In this document: positions 45,376-56,002 of the stretch, piece by piece
How the letters are laid out: each line of letters begins with the position of its first letter
How positions within the stretch are numbered: the first letter of the stretch is position 1
NCBI GenBank assembly: GCA_947359465.1
Contig: OX375876.1
Span: forward strand, 63,618,998-63,682,997
DNA length: 64,000 nt
Source of the DNA: Metellina segmentata
Taxonomy: Eukaryota > Arthropoda > Arachnida > Araneae > Tetragnathidae
Direction: 5' to 3'
Position numbers and translations under genes: made by a program
The notes under the pieces: model-generated
The model's input: the letters and a program-made list of their open reading frames with translations, nothing else
Told to the model about the DNA's origin: nothing
Database searches by the model: none

Positions 45376-46195
45376 TGTGAAAAAATAGTTCAAGCACCTA
45401 GTGTCCGATAGTACAGTCCGGAAGTATATTTTATTATTATTATTGTTATTCAGTTTTTTATATTTAACCAGAGTTGAAATCTTCGTTTAAAATGTTAGAT
45501 GGTTTGTGCTTGAGATATTTACACTGATCGCCGTAGAAAATACAACATCATATAGGAAGCATTGAAATTTGTACATAGATCATGGATTGATACGGAAATA
45601 ATTACCATTTCATCATATATGTACATTATGTGCACCAATAACGTTCCCCTGTAAATAGTATAAAATTAGCATATATTTTAAGTATATGCATCAGTGGGGA
45701 ATTTTCCGGAGACTTACATTGCTGCGACTACATTTGACTCTACACTACAAGCGTCTTTGGTAAAACGTAGTGCATAGAACTAAGGACATTAACAAATGAA
45801 TAGAGGACATCGTCGTTTCAGAACCTCGATTCTGTTTACTTTGTAAAGTAATAGGTCGAGTGGTGTGCAGATAAAATGAACACAACAATAGCCTAAATTA
45901 CAATACAATAACGTATATATTAAAGTACGATATGTACACTATCTTACAATAGGGATTTGTATATCTAGGTCGTGGGTCGTAACGTTGAAATCAGGGAAGA
46001 ATGGGATCTTCTCAACAGTGGGTTCCAAAAGGAGCACAACCAAATAACACCCCTGATTAGCTCTATCTCTTTGTGCTGCCCGACTTCCCAGGGATAAAAT
46101 TCAATCACATAAGGCGTCATGCACCTAAAAGCTTCCTGGATGGCAACTAAGCTACCACTCCGATAGATGTCTAGGGCATTGTCTGCTGCAAGTCA
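45376..46195. other. Intergenic DNA
   Basis: No gene is recognised. The less AT-rich portion 45960-46190 adjoins a decayed Tc1 remnant and may be part of it, but I see no motif. Confidence 0.4.
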
Positions 46196-46740
46196 ATGGT
46201 GTTGACCTCTAATACCGAGCTTCTGTTAGAGACGTTACAACAGTACCACGATTGTCGCATTCGAGTCTGCCGGCACAATACGAAAGACTGCTTGATTCTT
46301 GCATTATACGTCACCATACCGGTCCGTTATGGTACGAGGAGCCTTTTAATTCTACTTCCGAACCCGCCAAGTAAGCATTGCTGATACTCAAATCAGCTAC
46401 AGCTGCATTTCTGAAGTTTTAGAGCCTGTTGCTCTCCCTTAAATTCAGGGATCCTGTGGTGCATCAAATGAGTAAATGTGCATCAAATGAGGAAATGTGC
46501 ATCAAATGTGAAGTACAACGTACAAAATTTCCTAAATGTTCACCAAGGTACACATTTTCCAGGGTCTGTCCATTTACCAGATTTGTCCCCATCAAGAACA
46601 ACAAACCGCATGTGTCTACGATAGATGAAATTTTACTATGTGTGGAAGCAGAATGTACTGACATACCCCAAACACACATTCAAAGCCTCTCGTTAAGCTG
46701 CCGAGACAGGTAGCTACAGTAATCCTTTCGACCTATGGTA
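46196..46740 (+). pseudogene. Decayed Tc1-like transposase remnant
   Basis: Two islands of similarity on the plus strand. 46245-46330 reads CRIRVCRHNTKDC then, in a second frame, CIIRHHTGP, which resembles the segment after the first catalytic motif in Tc1 transposases. 46615-46710 reads like the C-terminal end (TIDEILLCVEAECTDIPQTH, IQSLSLSCRDR). The middle contains a short TGCATCAAATGAGTAAATG-type triplication at about 46460-46510. No terminal repeats were found, and the identification rests on weak similarity. Confidence 0.5.
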
Positions 46741-46857
46741 ACCTTTTAGATGTTGCATTTTTACGGACAGTAATGTATATTGTAACAGATTTGGTCGAGT
46801 GGTTCTAGATATAACTAAAAGAGGGACAAAACAATAAATTATTTCTTTCTTTCAATA

Positions 46858-47852
46858 CACTGAAGATCAATTGAATTTGGGAGACCTGTTTAGTAGAGCG
46901 TAGCACAACCTTTCGCCTTGATGACGGCGGCTATTCGTTTTGTCATGGACTCGACAAGACACCACTGGTAGCGATGGGAAGCCATACAAATACACGACTC
47001 CTGAACAATCTACTACAATTCACGAAAATTAGATGGAAGGTGGTCTGACGCCCAGACAACTCTCTCAATTGCATATCAGATTCGATTGTTGCATTCGATT
47101 GAGGTCAGGTCACCAGTATGGCCATGAAAGCACGTGCAGGTATGTGGAATGTTCATCCCACCATTCGGATACTATTCGGTAGCGAATGGCACGGTACATT
47201 GTCTTGCTGAAAGAAAATATCTCTAGTGGGCCGTCAAAAACGAACACACGGGAGCAAGTGGTCGTCAAGGATATCCCTGTGACGTTGCCCCGTGAGAAAC
47301 GGTATCACACGTACCAGGGGTCCCATTTCAGTCCACAAGAACAGTCCCCAGACGAAAATGCAACCTCCACCAGCCTGAAGAGTCTCCATCACTTGTGTCT
47401 TGTATTGTGCAGTAAACAGAGGGATTTTTGTGGGACGATAGCTTCTGTACCTCATACAGAGGGGAGATGGTTTTGGATGATGTGGTAGCTTAAACGCTAT
47501 TGTGCACCAACGTTAAACCGACTGGTGATCTGTTACACTGTGGCCCGTCTACCCTGGCATTGTGGTTTTACTGGACTGCTCGTACTGATGGTACAACATT
47601 GACACAATGGTGTGCGAAAATACGAGCGTCTGCACTACCTGCACTCTTACCCATACTGTTTTGGACTATAACTGATACCATGAGCAACACTCCTTGTAGA
47701 TCCTCCCTGGACCCACCCACCGTTAGGTTCAAAGTGTATCCTCTTTATATCGTCAAACAGCTGCTTACGTCATTTGCAAGCTGCTTCCAGGTTTGCGCAC
47801 AGCTCCAAATGTGAATAATGCCAGCTATCCCTACTTGAATTGATCTTCAGTG
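46858..47852 (-). mobile_element. Tc1-like transposon, family E, decayed
   Basis: The ends CACTGAAGATCAATTGAATT (46858) and the inverse AATTGATCTTCAGTG (to 47852) form the terminal repeat. TA precedes the left end; the right flank reads TCTA, perhaps mutated. Minus-strand coding fragments: 47455-47234 gives RPTKIPLFTAQYK, a VWG motif, MGPLVRV and LTGQRHRDIL. Near 46900-46960 the C-terminus can be read (SMTKRIAAVIKAKG). The catalytic D motifs are not readable in one frame. About 1 kb long, internally deleted. Confidence 0.82.
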
Positions 47853-47859
47853 TCTACAC

Positions 47860-48264
47860 AGTGTGCCATCTAAATAGACTGTATGGACATTGCACAGCGT
47901 ACTCCAAACATTCGGTAACAAAACAACTAAAACTACATTCATGTCCTATATTTGTGACCGCTGGTAAACTAGCGAGTGCATAATGTACATTTAATTTTAA
48001 CGATGCTGACTAGATCTTGACTTAGTCATTAAAAAAAACTCTTCAATACCTTGATGATGACATTACTCGTCATTCTTAAAATTTGTCAGATTTTGATGGA
48101 CGAGACTCGTCGAACCACTAGAGACAAGTAGACATCTTGATACGGAATCATCTACGCTCAACGGAGCCTTTTCCCCTCAACCTTTTGGTCTCGTCTTAAG
48201 TTCTGTTCCGTGAAATTAATTAATTCACTGTCATTTTATTTGTCACCAGTAGACCTAGTAGTTG
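47860..48264. other. Intergenic DNA with a degenerate TTAA-MITE fragment
   Basis: 47995-48125 has CTGACTAGATCTTGACTTAG, TACTCGTCATTCTTAAAATT and TTTTGATGGACGAGACTCGT, units of the palindrome-array family without clear ends. Confidence 0.6.
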
Positions 48265-48565
48265 TTATACCACAGTAGCCCGTGCTGAAGAGTAGCGAAT
48301 AAGCAACCGTGGGGTAGCGAGTTTGAAACTCAGGTCCAACCAAAGTCTTTCCCATATGTGGAGGATCATAAACGTTAAATCTTTCGTGGTCAGTAATTCC
48401 CTCATGTTTTGTTCCGTGTTGGTGTGAAAGTCTGGAGAGTGGAATGCCATCTCAGGTGTCGGCTTAATCTGACAGTGGTTCAAACTTACGAGTTGTCCTC
48501 GGATTTATCTCTTCAATATTCATTCCGTACTGTAGCCCATTGTTCTCCAGTGTGACGTCAAGCTG
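48265..48565 (+). mobile_element. SINE-B copy with head
   Basis: ACCACAGTAGCCCGTGCTGA (A box), GGTAGCGAGTTTGAAACTC (B box), then AACGTTAAATCTTTCGTGGT, GGAGAGTGGAATGCCATCTC, TGTCCTCGGATTTATCTC and a 3' end CAGTGTGACGTC. Confidence 0.87.
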
Positions 48566-49544
48566 CAGACATTAGAACATCCAAACATTGCTAAATTGTC
48601 AACCAGTCCTGAAATATATCAAATTTTATCGCATAAATCTTTTGATTCGTGTAACATACACATATAATTTATAGCTATTTCACTATCTGCGCGTATCCAG
48701 TTCAGAAACTGAAATAGTTCCAAGTTTTACATGCTCTGAAAGCACCCTATTTAATCTCTTATGATACCTCCCGATTCAGGCAACACACAGATTACAAATA
48801 CAATTTAACGCTTTTTTACTTCCCACACCCATCCCAGCGAAAATCTAATTTAAAAAGCGAAACAGTCCCAATGCTTACTTGATATACACACGAGCACAAA
48901 GATAAACTTTTCAATTAACGCACCCCCAGATGCGCTTTCTATTCATTTTCTTTATAATCCAACGGAGAATGATGCTTAATCAATAACAATCCCCTTCCTT
49001 TTCTTATCAGATAGCGCGGCATCCTTTATTAAGCCAACATCGGCCAGCGAATGTCTGCATTTAGCAGGAAAAAGGAAAGGGGGAAAAGTTTTGAATTCTC
49101 AACAATAAAAATGTGACGCACGCGCATGGTGAGCGGGGTGTTAATGAAAGCGCACGACGTCTCTTCCTAAGAGAGGGGATTACGTGATTAATTGGTGCAA
49201 TATGACGTTTCGTGGTTGCATGCCACATTAAGTTCAAACAAAAGAAGACTGTATCGGCGAGGGGGCTGGTAAATTGGGTGAAGCGAAGTTGGGATGAGAA
49301 CAGGGATGGTGAATTAAAATTCTATCAAATTTCGAAGTCCCGTTGGGGAAGGCAGCTTTTGTTTGAGCTTAGGGTGGAAGTTGAGCTTCAGCTGAGTTCT
49401 AAGTTTTCCGATCATTAATTTTTAGTCTCTTTTTTATAGCTAACTATGCCACTTATTTTTACTATAAGCTCTATAGAGAACATTAATTGAAAGCTCAGAT
49501 TTAGTATTGTACCTACTCTTAAGCATTTGATTAGACTGGGTTTT
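48566..49544. other. Intergenic DNA with a complex patch
   Basis: No gene is recognised. 48890-49200 is less AT-rich and of high complexity (AAGCCAACATCGGCCAGCG, GACGCACGCGCATGG), a possible conserved non-coding element. The 68-codon frame at 49212-49418 has no known motif. Confidence 0.4.
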
Positions 49545-49655
49545 TTCTGTCTTCTGTGCCAGTAAAACGTTTATGTGTGTTTGTCAATTGAAGCTGGCTT
49601 GTGTTTTGCGAATCATGATTCGGGCGCCATCAAATCCATCCTAAGCACGAGGACA
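49545..49655 (+). mobile_element. SINE-A fragment
   Basis: TTCTGTGCCAGTAAAACGTT, then GGCTTGTGTTTTGCGAATCA and GGGCGCCATCAAAT, matches the middle and 3' part of SINE-A in plus orientation. Confidence 0.6.
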
Positions 49656-49799
49656 GTAGCTTTTTTACAAATGCCCGGTAAATTCGAACTTATTTGGAAA
49701 TTTAGTCATGATGACACAAGAGCAGTGTTGTGAACCACTTGGTCTTACCCTGACACACTAGCGAGAGTGTGTGTGTGTGTACGTTGACTTTGAAATACA

Positions 49800-50160
49800 C
49801 AGCATTCAATAAACCAAAACCCGTTTTATAGAGAGAAACTAGCAACTTATCGATCCTGATATCAACTCCTTAACCTATAGTTTTTTTAACAATACTATTC
49901 AATAAAGCAACAACACGTTTTATAGAGAGGAACTGAGAACCTTTCGATCCAGATACCAGCACCTTTGGATCAATAGAGTTTATATACATACCATAAAATA
50001 AAGCCTCAACCCGTTTTAAAGAAAGCAACTCGGGAACTTTCGATGTAGTTACCATCATCCTGATGAATAGTTTTTTTATACATAACAAACCAATCAAGCC
50101 ACAGTCCGTTTTATAGAGAGGAACTAGAAACCTTTCGATCCAGATACCAGCACGGATGAA
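49800..50160. repeat. Four-unit tandem repeat, ~96 bp
   Basis: Units begin near 49804, 49900, 49998 and 50093 with AATAAA.C...ACCCGTTTTA, then AGAGAGGAACT..GAACCTTT, CGATCCAGATACCAGCACC and ATAG.TTTTTTATACATA. The minus frame at 49870-50097 is a translation of the array and repeats a KRVEALF/KRVVALL motif. Confidence 0.88.
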
Positions 50161-50754
50161 CGCTTGCCCGATTGGTCGGTATGAGGATAATTGTGTACTA
50201 CATAAAACAATCTTTAAAACATAGATAATTTTTTGTTAACATATATAACTTTGTGAATAATTTGTGTAAACAGTCATTTTGTATTGAAAAAGACACTTAG
50301 TACAACGTACTTTTACAAAAAATTTATATCACTAATAGTAACATAATCATAAACTAATTCAGTACGTGGAACATCAAAATCCTCATGTTTAAAACATTGT
50401 GATTTTAAGGAAGCCAATTTTGAGTTCTATATTGTTGGTTGTTTAGTTTATGATTATAACCGTTTTAGGATTTGCATATGAATTTGATTTTAAGCACAAA
50501 TATTTAAGTTTGTTTACTTTGATTTTATATTTTTATGTTAACGTATACAGAATTAAAGGATGATCTTATAAATATTATGAGGTAAACTGAAGACTGTAAT
50601 TACATCTTGATACAAGAGTCCGTCGTATTACGCTATAGGCTCTTCTTTAAACCAGCGAATACAATGTTATGCAGTGAACCAATATTCAGAAAATAAACAT
50701 TAGAAACAACAGTAATAATTTAAGAATTATCACAATTGTTATTTAAAGATAATT
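50161..50754. other. AT-rich intergenic DNA
   Basis: Nothing recognised. Confidence 0.5.
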
Positions 50755-50895
50755 AAAAAAATTTTCTCCCCGGGACAGTCAAACAAGATATGCTTCAAAG
50801 TCTCTTCCCTATCATGATAAATAAGGCACTTGTTGGAGTCAGCTAGGTAATAACGACTCACGTCGACCTGGGTTACAATGTGGCCTGTTCAAGCT
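50755..50895 (-). pseudogene. LINE ORF2 C-terminal zinc-knuckle fragment
   Basis: The minus strand reads GHIVTQVDVSRYYLADSNKC followed by LIYHDREETLKHILFDCP. This resembles the C-terminal segment of Jockey/R1-type LINE polyproteins, where a C-x-(n)-ET-x-x-H-x-L-x-x-CP pattern follows the RT domain. Nothing of the RT or of a 3' tail is seen beside it. It need not belong to the RT fragment at 16.6-17.5 kb. Confidence 0.65.
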
Positions 50896-51417
50896 TTTGT
50901 AACAAATTTTCAGATTTTAGTAGCAAATTTTCAAAGGATTTTTTGACGTTATGGAGGTCTTTAGGCTGACTCTTTGGAATTTAAGACTGGACTTTGATCT
51001 TATTTTAAAATTCATTATTCCTTGATATTTTAACTGCCCAAATCTTTCATCACAATCGAAATTTACCTCAAATAATTATCACAGGACGATAATACATTTG
51101 AGTTAACCATATTGGTGGTTTATCTTTGCGTGAAATAATGCCCGGTTGAGTGGCCACAACAGGGCAATCATCTATGGAAATGAAACATGTTCCAAACTGT
51201 CAGTAGTTCTAGGCAAGGCGCAATTTGTTATTTCTCTACTAAGGTCTTCATTACTGCTATCATAGCGGAAACGAATAGGCCACTTGCGGTGCCCAAACCC
51301 AAGCTCATCATTACCCTTGGAGTCATAAGGCAGTTTTTTTGGCGAGATATCTTGTCAAACTCTTTGAAGGTTAAGGTGCCAAGTCGCCTCTATTCATCCA
51401 TTGTCCAGAAATACAAG
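50896..51417. other. Intergenic DNA with a TTAA-MITE end
   Basis: 51335-51376 (TTGGCGAGATATCTTGTCAA, then CTTTGAAGGTTAA) resembles the right end of a TTAA MITE. The left part is not recognisable. Confidence 0.5.
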
Positions 51418-51895
51418 GGGTTACGGTAGCCCGGTTGGAAGAATAGTGGCCAGCTTACGATTCTCATTATGTCCGTATGCGTCGAACCAATGATAGAGGA
51501 AAACCACGTGATTTACAGATGGTCGGGATTACGCAGACCCTATCTGTAGATTCGTATGCGTTAAGGTGGAGCCTACGCATACGGACATACGGAGAATCGT
51601 TAACGGGCCTTAACGGACTAGCAATCGTAGGGTTGCGAGTTCAAAGACAACCAAAGACCGTCGCGAACAAAAGGGCTTTGTGCACGTTAAATCTGTCATG
51701 ACCTCAAGTGTCCTCATGTCGGCACTGTGTGGAAGTTTGAAGAGTGGGGTGCCAGCTCAAGCGTGACATCGTCATCTGACCTTGGTTGAAGATTACTTTG
51801 TGCTGTCCTCGGATATCTCCCTTTAGGGGTTGATCCCAGACTATTGCCAATACCCCGTAATGTTGCCCCGGTGCGACGTTAATTAAGTACCTACC
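51418..51895 (+). mobile_element. SINE-B copy split by a palindromic insertion
   Basis: The A-box part ACGGTAGCCCGGTTGGAAGA (51423) and the B-box part AATCGTAGGGTTGCGAGTTC (from about 51625) are separated by the insert at 51455-51603. The rest is well kept: CACGTTAAATCTGTCATGAC, GTGGGGTGCCAGCTCAAG, GGTTGATCCCAGACTATTGC, AATTAAGTACCTACCTAC. Confidence 0.88.
51455..51603. mobile_element. Small palindromic MITE inside SINE-B
   Basis: The left end TTACGATTCTCATTATGTCC, then GTATGCGT, and the right end TACGCATACGGACATACGG, then AGAATCGTTAA, are inverted repeats of about 28 bp with a few differences. The insert is about 149 bp and non-coding. The flanks resemble TTA or TTAA. Confidence 0.75.
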
Positions 51896-54829
51896 TACAA
51901 GAAATGTAAGATTTATCTGCTTTCAAGTCTTTTCCATGAAATCTTGTTGATCACTAGCTCGTGATATGTTAGGTTACCTCATCAATCTGCTTAATTAACT
52001 GGTTCTTTTTTTCCAAATTGGTGTTTCACTTATGCTCGTGTCGTGAAGTAAAACAAGCGTAGCTTGATGAAATGACTTGAAGGAGTTTTAGGCATAGCTC
52101 GTTCATGTTTTATGTGCATATATTACAACCAGAGACACACCCAGAGGTTCAGCTTATGGAATAATAATTTCATCCTAAACTGCTTTTGTTAATGGTACTG
52201 ATATTTGAATTCTCAGATCAGGGTAGAGCTATCAAGAACGAAATTTTTGTATGGTTACAGATTTCATTGACTATTACACAAAGATATATGTGGCATTTGC
52301 TCAAATTACTTACTTGAGTTGTGACAAATCTATTGATATTTAGAGCGTTTACAGATAAAAATGGCATTGGTAACAATACTGGGGTTTGAGAATAGTTTGA
52401 GTTATTACAAATCAACATTATAATCGTAGTTTTCAGTTCTTTGCATGTGCGATTTGTTCAGATTAGATGCTATGAACTACCGCCTCTACCGTTGCCACTA
52501 AATTTAGAAAACGCAATGAAATTCGCTGATTTGATGAAATTTTTCTGCAGTAGTTTCGCATGAAGTTATATTCTACAGTGGTTTCAGATTGAAGAATGGT
52601 ACATTAAGAGGATTATAAGGCCTGTAAGGGGATTATAGGGTTATATAAAGACTAATATATCCTCAATATACAAAGATATGTATATAGACATGAACTGAAG
52701 CAGCTGTATTGAGAAATGAAACCCGTACCTCAGATTCCTTGCTCAGAGCTCTCGGAGTAGCTTGCACTCGACATATAACAGGACATAGATATGTAAAACG
52801 ACACTTTAATCTTATTTGGAATAGTGGTATCAGCTATATATCCTCTGTGAACTGGAAGAAATTACTGAAACCACTTCATGGACTATCCTAAAATTCTTGA
52901 CAAAACAGTTTAAAATACTGTACACAGTGTATTTAAGTATTTTTATTAGTTCATACCTATATTAGGCTGCTTGTCGAATGATGATCGACAGACCAGAAAT
53001 GGACGTAAGATAAAAAAAAAAGATTGGGATATCCTGAAACTATACTTTCAATAATATTTAGTGATTTAGGGTACTTTATCATGCTTAATGCTAGACTAAA
53101 ATAATTTAAAACTTAGAAATTTGTTATAGAAATCATTTTTGCATTCGTCATAGGAGAAATGGTATGGCTTTCTATTACAACAAGGAGCTGATCGTTGAGC
53201 TCCTCACATTACAATGACCTTGGGCAAAAATAACATAATTTCACACGATACATCTACGGGTTGAAGATATAATAAAATAGAGCCTGGAAAAGTCTTTACA
53301 ATTAGTGCTGAAAAGGTAATATTCTAATCAGCGGATTCAAATGGATTGTTAAAAAGAGTAAACAAAATACGAACTTAAATATAATACAAAGTTAGCTACA
53401 CTGAAATGAAAGGGAAATATTTTAGGCATTACACATATCTTATTATAACAGAAACGAATTTATGATCTGATATTTATGAGAGACACGATATATTTTTCAT
53501 ACCTGTTTTCTACAAGTTCCTCAGACTTGTCATTAGTATTTCTTCATATTATTCTTAGGTTATTATAGGTATTGAGGCAAATCAAATTTTCCACATTTGT
53601 CTACACGGACATTCGTTTATTTTAGAAATATTTCTAATTTATAATTAAATGAGATTAATTTGAAAATTAGATTTAATATATTTTGAGAATAGATGCCGTT
53701 TTTCTTAGGGACAAAATCAATGGAATATTATGAAATGCTTTCGAATTAATCTTTTAAAATTTACACAAAAGGATTATTTTTGTAAAGAAGTTTTTGATAA
53801 TGTGATTTTAAATAATGGTCGAAAGTACAATAGATCCTCGGGGAACAATTGAATCGACGAATCTCGATTGCCATTTTCACCAACAAGCATGGTTCCCCCC
53901 CAATCACAAAACTTTCCCCATCACTAAAACTGGCGATAAGAAGATAAAGAGAATCCAATCAATGAAACGCACTCTAAAGCAACTCCTTTGCAACGAAAAT
54001 AAAAACAAGAATTGCCTCTGTTCATGAACTGTGAAAAGTGGTAAGATAGATAATGTTTCTGCATCCATTCCCTTTTTATTTTCTTTTATAGGCTTTTTAC
54101 AGACTTCAGCGTTTTCCTAATTGTTCCCTTTCGAAGGCTCAGTTCGTTTTCGCACTTATTATACCTTTCTTCGAACTAAAAGAACTGCAGAAAGCAAAAA
54201 AATTGAGTCATCCGTTCTGACCACAGGACAATGGACAGGAAACAAAACAAAACAAAGAAATTCGAGCGAAGTTGAAAGAAAATAATAGGTCCAAACTAAA
54301 GAAGACTAAAAGCGACATTTGTGTAATCCCATTTCGTCGCGCAGATGTTCGCTCTCATCCACCTTATGCGATTGCAAAGAGAACCCTTTTTATTTTATTG
54401 TTCTCTGGTTGTATTCTGCCTTCGATCCCCTCGTTTTGCTACTTTTTTCTGTTCTCTGTTGCCTTTTATACGAAACATTACTCATAGATAAACACTTTGC
54501 CGTCACCGATGCTGACGAAGACTAAACACTCGGACCCTTCCTGGAAACTTCATGCTTCGGTGGCTTGAAAAGCAATAAGAAATCGGACGAAGAAATATTA
54601 CTTAGTTTCAGCTTTTAAGTCCCAAGCAAGAAGCGACGCGAAGACTTGAGAGAATTTCTTCCGAAGGTGAAGAGGAAAGCTGCCTCAGATTTATCACTTC
54701 ATCGGAACTTTGCACGAGTGTAATCTGTACCAGCTTTCAGCGTCGAAAATTTTAACTGACACCTTTACAAAAAAAATGTCAGTTGGAGATCGTTCACGGT
54801 ACTACATTGTAACTTAAAATGGAAGTTCT
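51896..54829. other. Intergenic DNA
   Basis: No gene or mobile-element end is recognised. 53815-54740 is more complex and less AT-rich than its surroundings and holds small frames on the plus strand (53815-54027, 54272-54487). None has a known domain, and it may be conserved non-coding DNA. Confidence 0.45.
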
Positions 54830-55165
54830 CTTAACAAGATATTTCATAATGAGTTCGCAAAATATGTAATCAGCAAATGAGTAATCAGCAAAATGAGTAA
54901 TCAGCAAAACTGGCAAGAACATAATGGACGATATATCTCTCTATAAGAAAAAAAATTGACTAGATCTTGATGAACGATATATCTTGTCATTAGAAGAAAA
55001 CTGACCACATCTTGATGGACCATATATCTCGTCATTAGAATAAAGCTGACCAGATCTTGATGAACCCCATGTCTCATTCTTAGAAGAAACCTGACCATAT
55101 CTTCATTTCGTCATCATAAAATTATAGACAGCATCTCAGTGACAAGATATACAACTTGAAGGGCT
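54830..55165. mobile_element. Expanded, degenerate TTAA-MITE array
   Basis: At least three clear 45-bp units at about 54955-55100 (GATGAACGATATATCTTGTC, ATTAGAAGAAAACTGACC, ACATCTT and variants), plus shorter AATGAGTAATCAGCAAA units at 54865-54910. It ends CTTGAAGGGCTTG near 55163, a decayed version of the CTTGGAGGG end. The minus frame at 54901-55098 is a translation of the array, with a repeating 15-residue unit like MTRYIVHQDLV. Confidence 0.8.
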
Positions 55166-55689
55166 TGTAATAACCAACCGTTTCGATTCCACATAACTTA
55201 TTTAATACTTGTGTTGGCAAAACACATCGCTATGTATATGTGGAAATAGCGAAACACATTTCTTCAATATATTTTATTTGTAACAGTTATTCATCTTCAG
55301 TCTTGGAAGCATTCCTAATTCAATGCCATTTTCTTCCGTTTCATAATACCTGGGAAACAACCCCAAAATTGGTTGATTGGACAAAGAAAATGTGCTCTAC
55401 TTACCGTTCCTCTCGTATTCTTCTTTTTTGACTTTAACCCTCACTTACCACCACGTTTGATCAACGCATGTGGCACAGAAATCGACAATATTTGTACGTA
55501 ATGAAACGTTTGATCTCACGAAATCAGTCTATTAGCATAATTTCTAAATGGTGAGAACGATAAACGCTTACTGTCATGTAACGATGTACCATTAGTACCA
55601 TGTACAGTTTGATTGTGAGATCCGTGTTGGCACCACGACTTGTTCTCGTTTCAGCTGAAGAATTTCGAGATTTACCCTACCAGGTATTA
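55166..55689. other. Intergenic DNA, nothing recognised
   Basis: Short frames at 55240-55431 and 55600-55785 (the latter running into the MITE) have no motif. Confidence 0.5.
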
Positions 55690-55693
55690 TTAA

Positions 55694-55880
55694 CCATCCA
55701 AAGGATTTCGACGAGATTTCTCGTCCATCAAAATCTGATCATAATCGAGATATTGCCTTTTTTTATGATGACTGGATCAATATAGCGTCAGTTTTTACTA
55801 ATGGAGAGATATCTTTTCATCAAGATCTGGTCAGCTGTTTCTAATGACAGGATACCTCATCAAGACAACCGCCAGGAAGG
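55694..55880. mobile_element. TTAA-flanked MITE with palindrome array (copy M4)
   Basis: TTAA is at 55690-55693 and 55881-55884. The ends are CCATCCAAAGGATTTCGACG and the inverse GACAACCGCCAGGAAGG. The interior units include ACGAGATTTCTCGTCCATCA and GGAGAGATATCTTTTCATCA. Confidence 0.87.
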
Positions 55881-56002
55881 TTAAAATGTTGTATGCCAAA
55901 TGCTGGTTATTGGTGAAAGCAGAAAGGAATGAAGGTTTTAAGCATGGAAGAAATAAAACTGCAGAAATTTTTTATGCGTCCAGGATCATGTGATCGGAAC
56001 TA

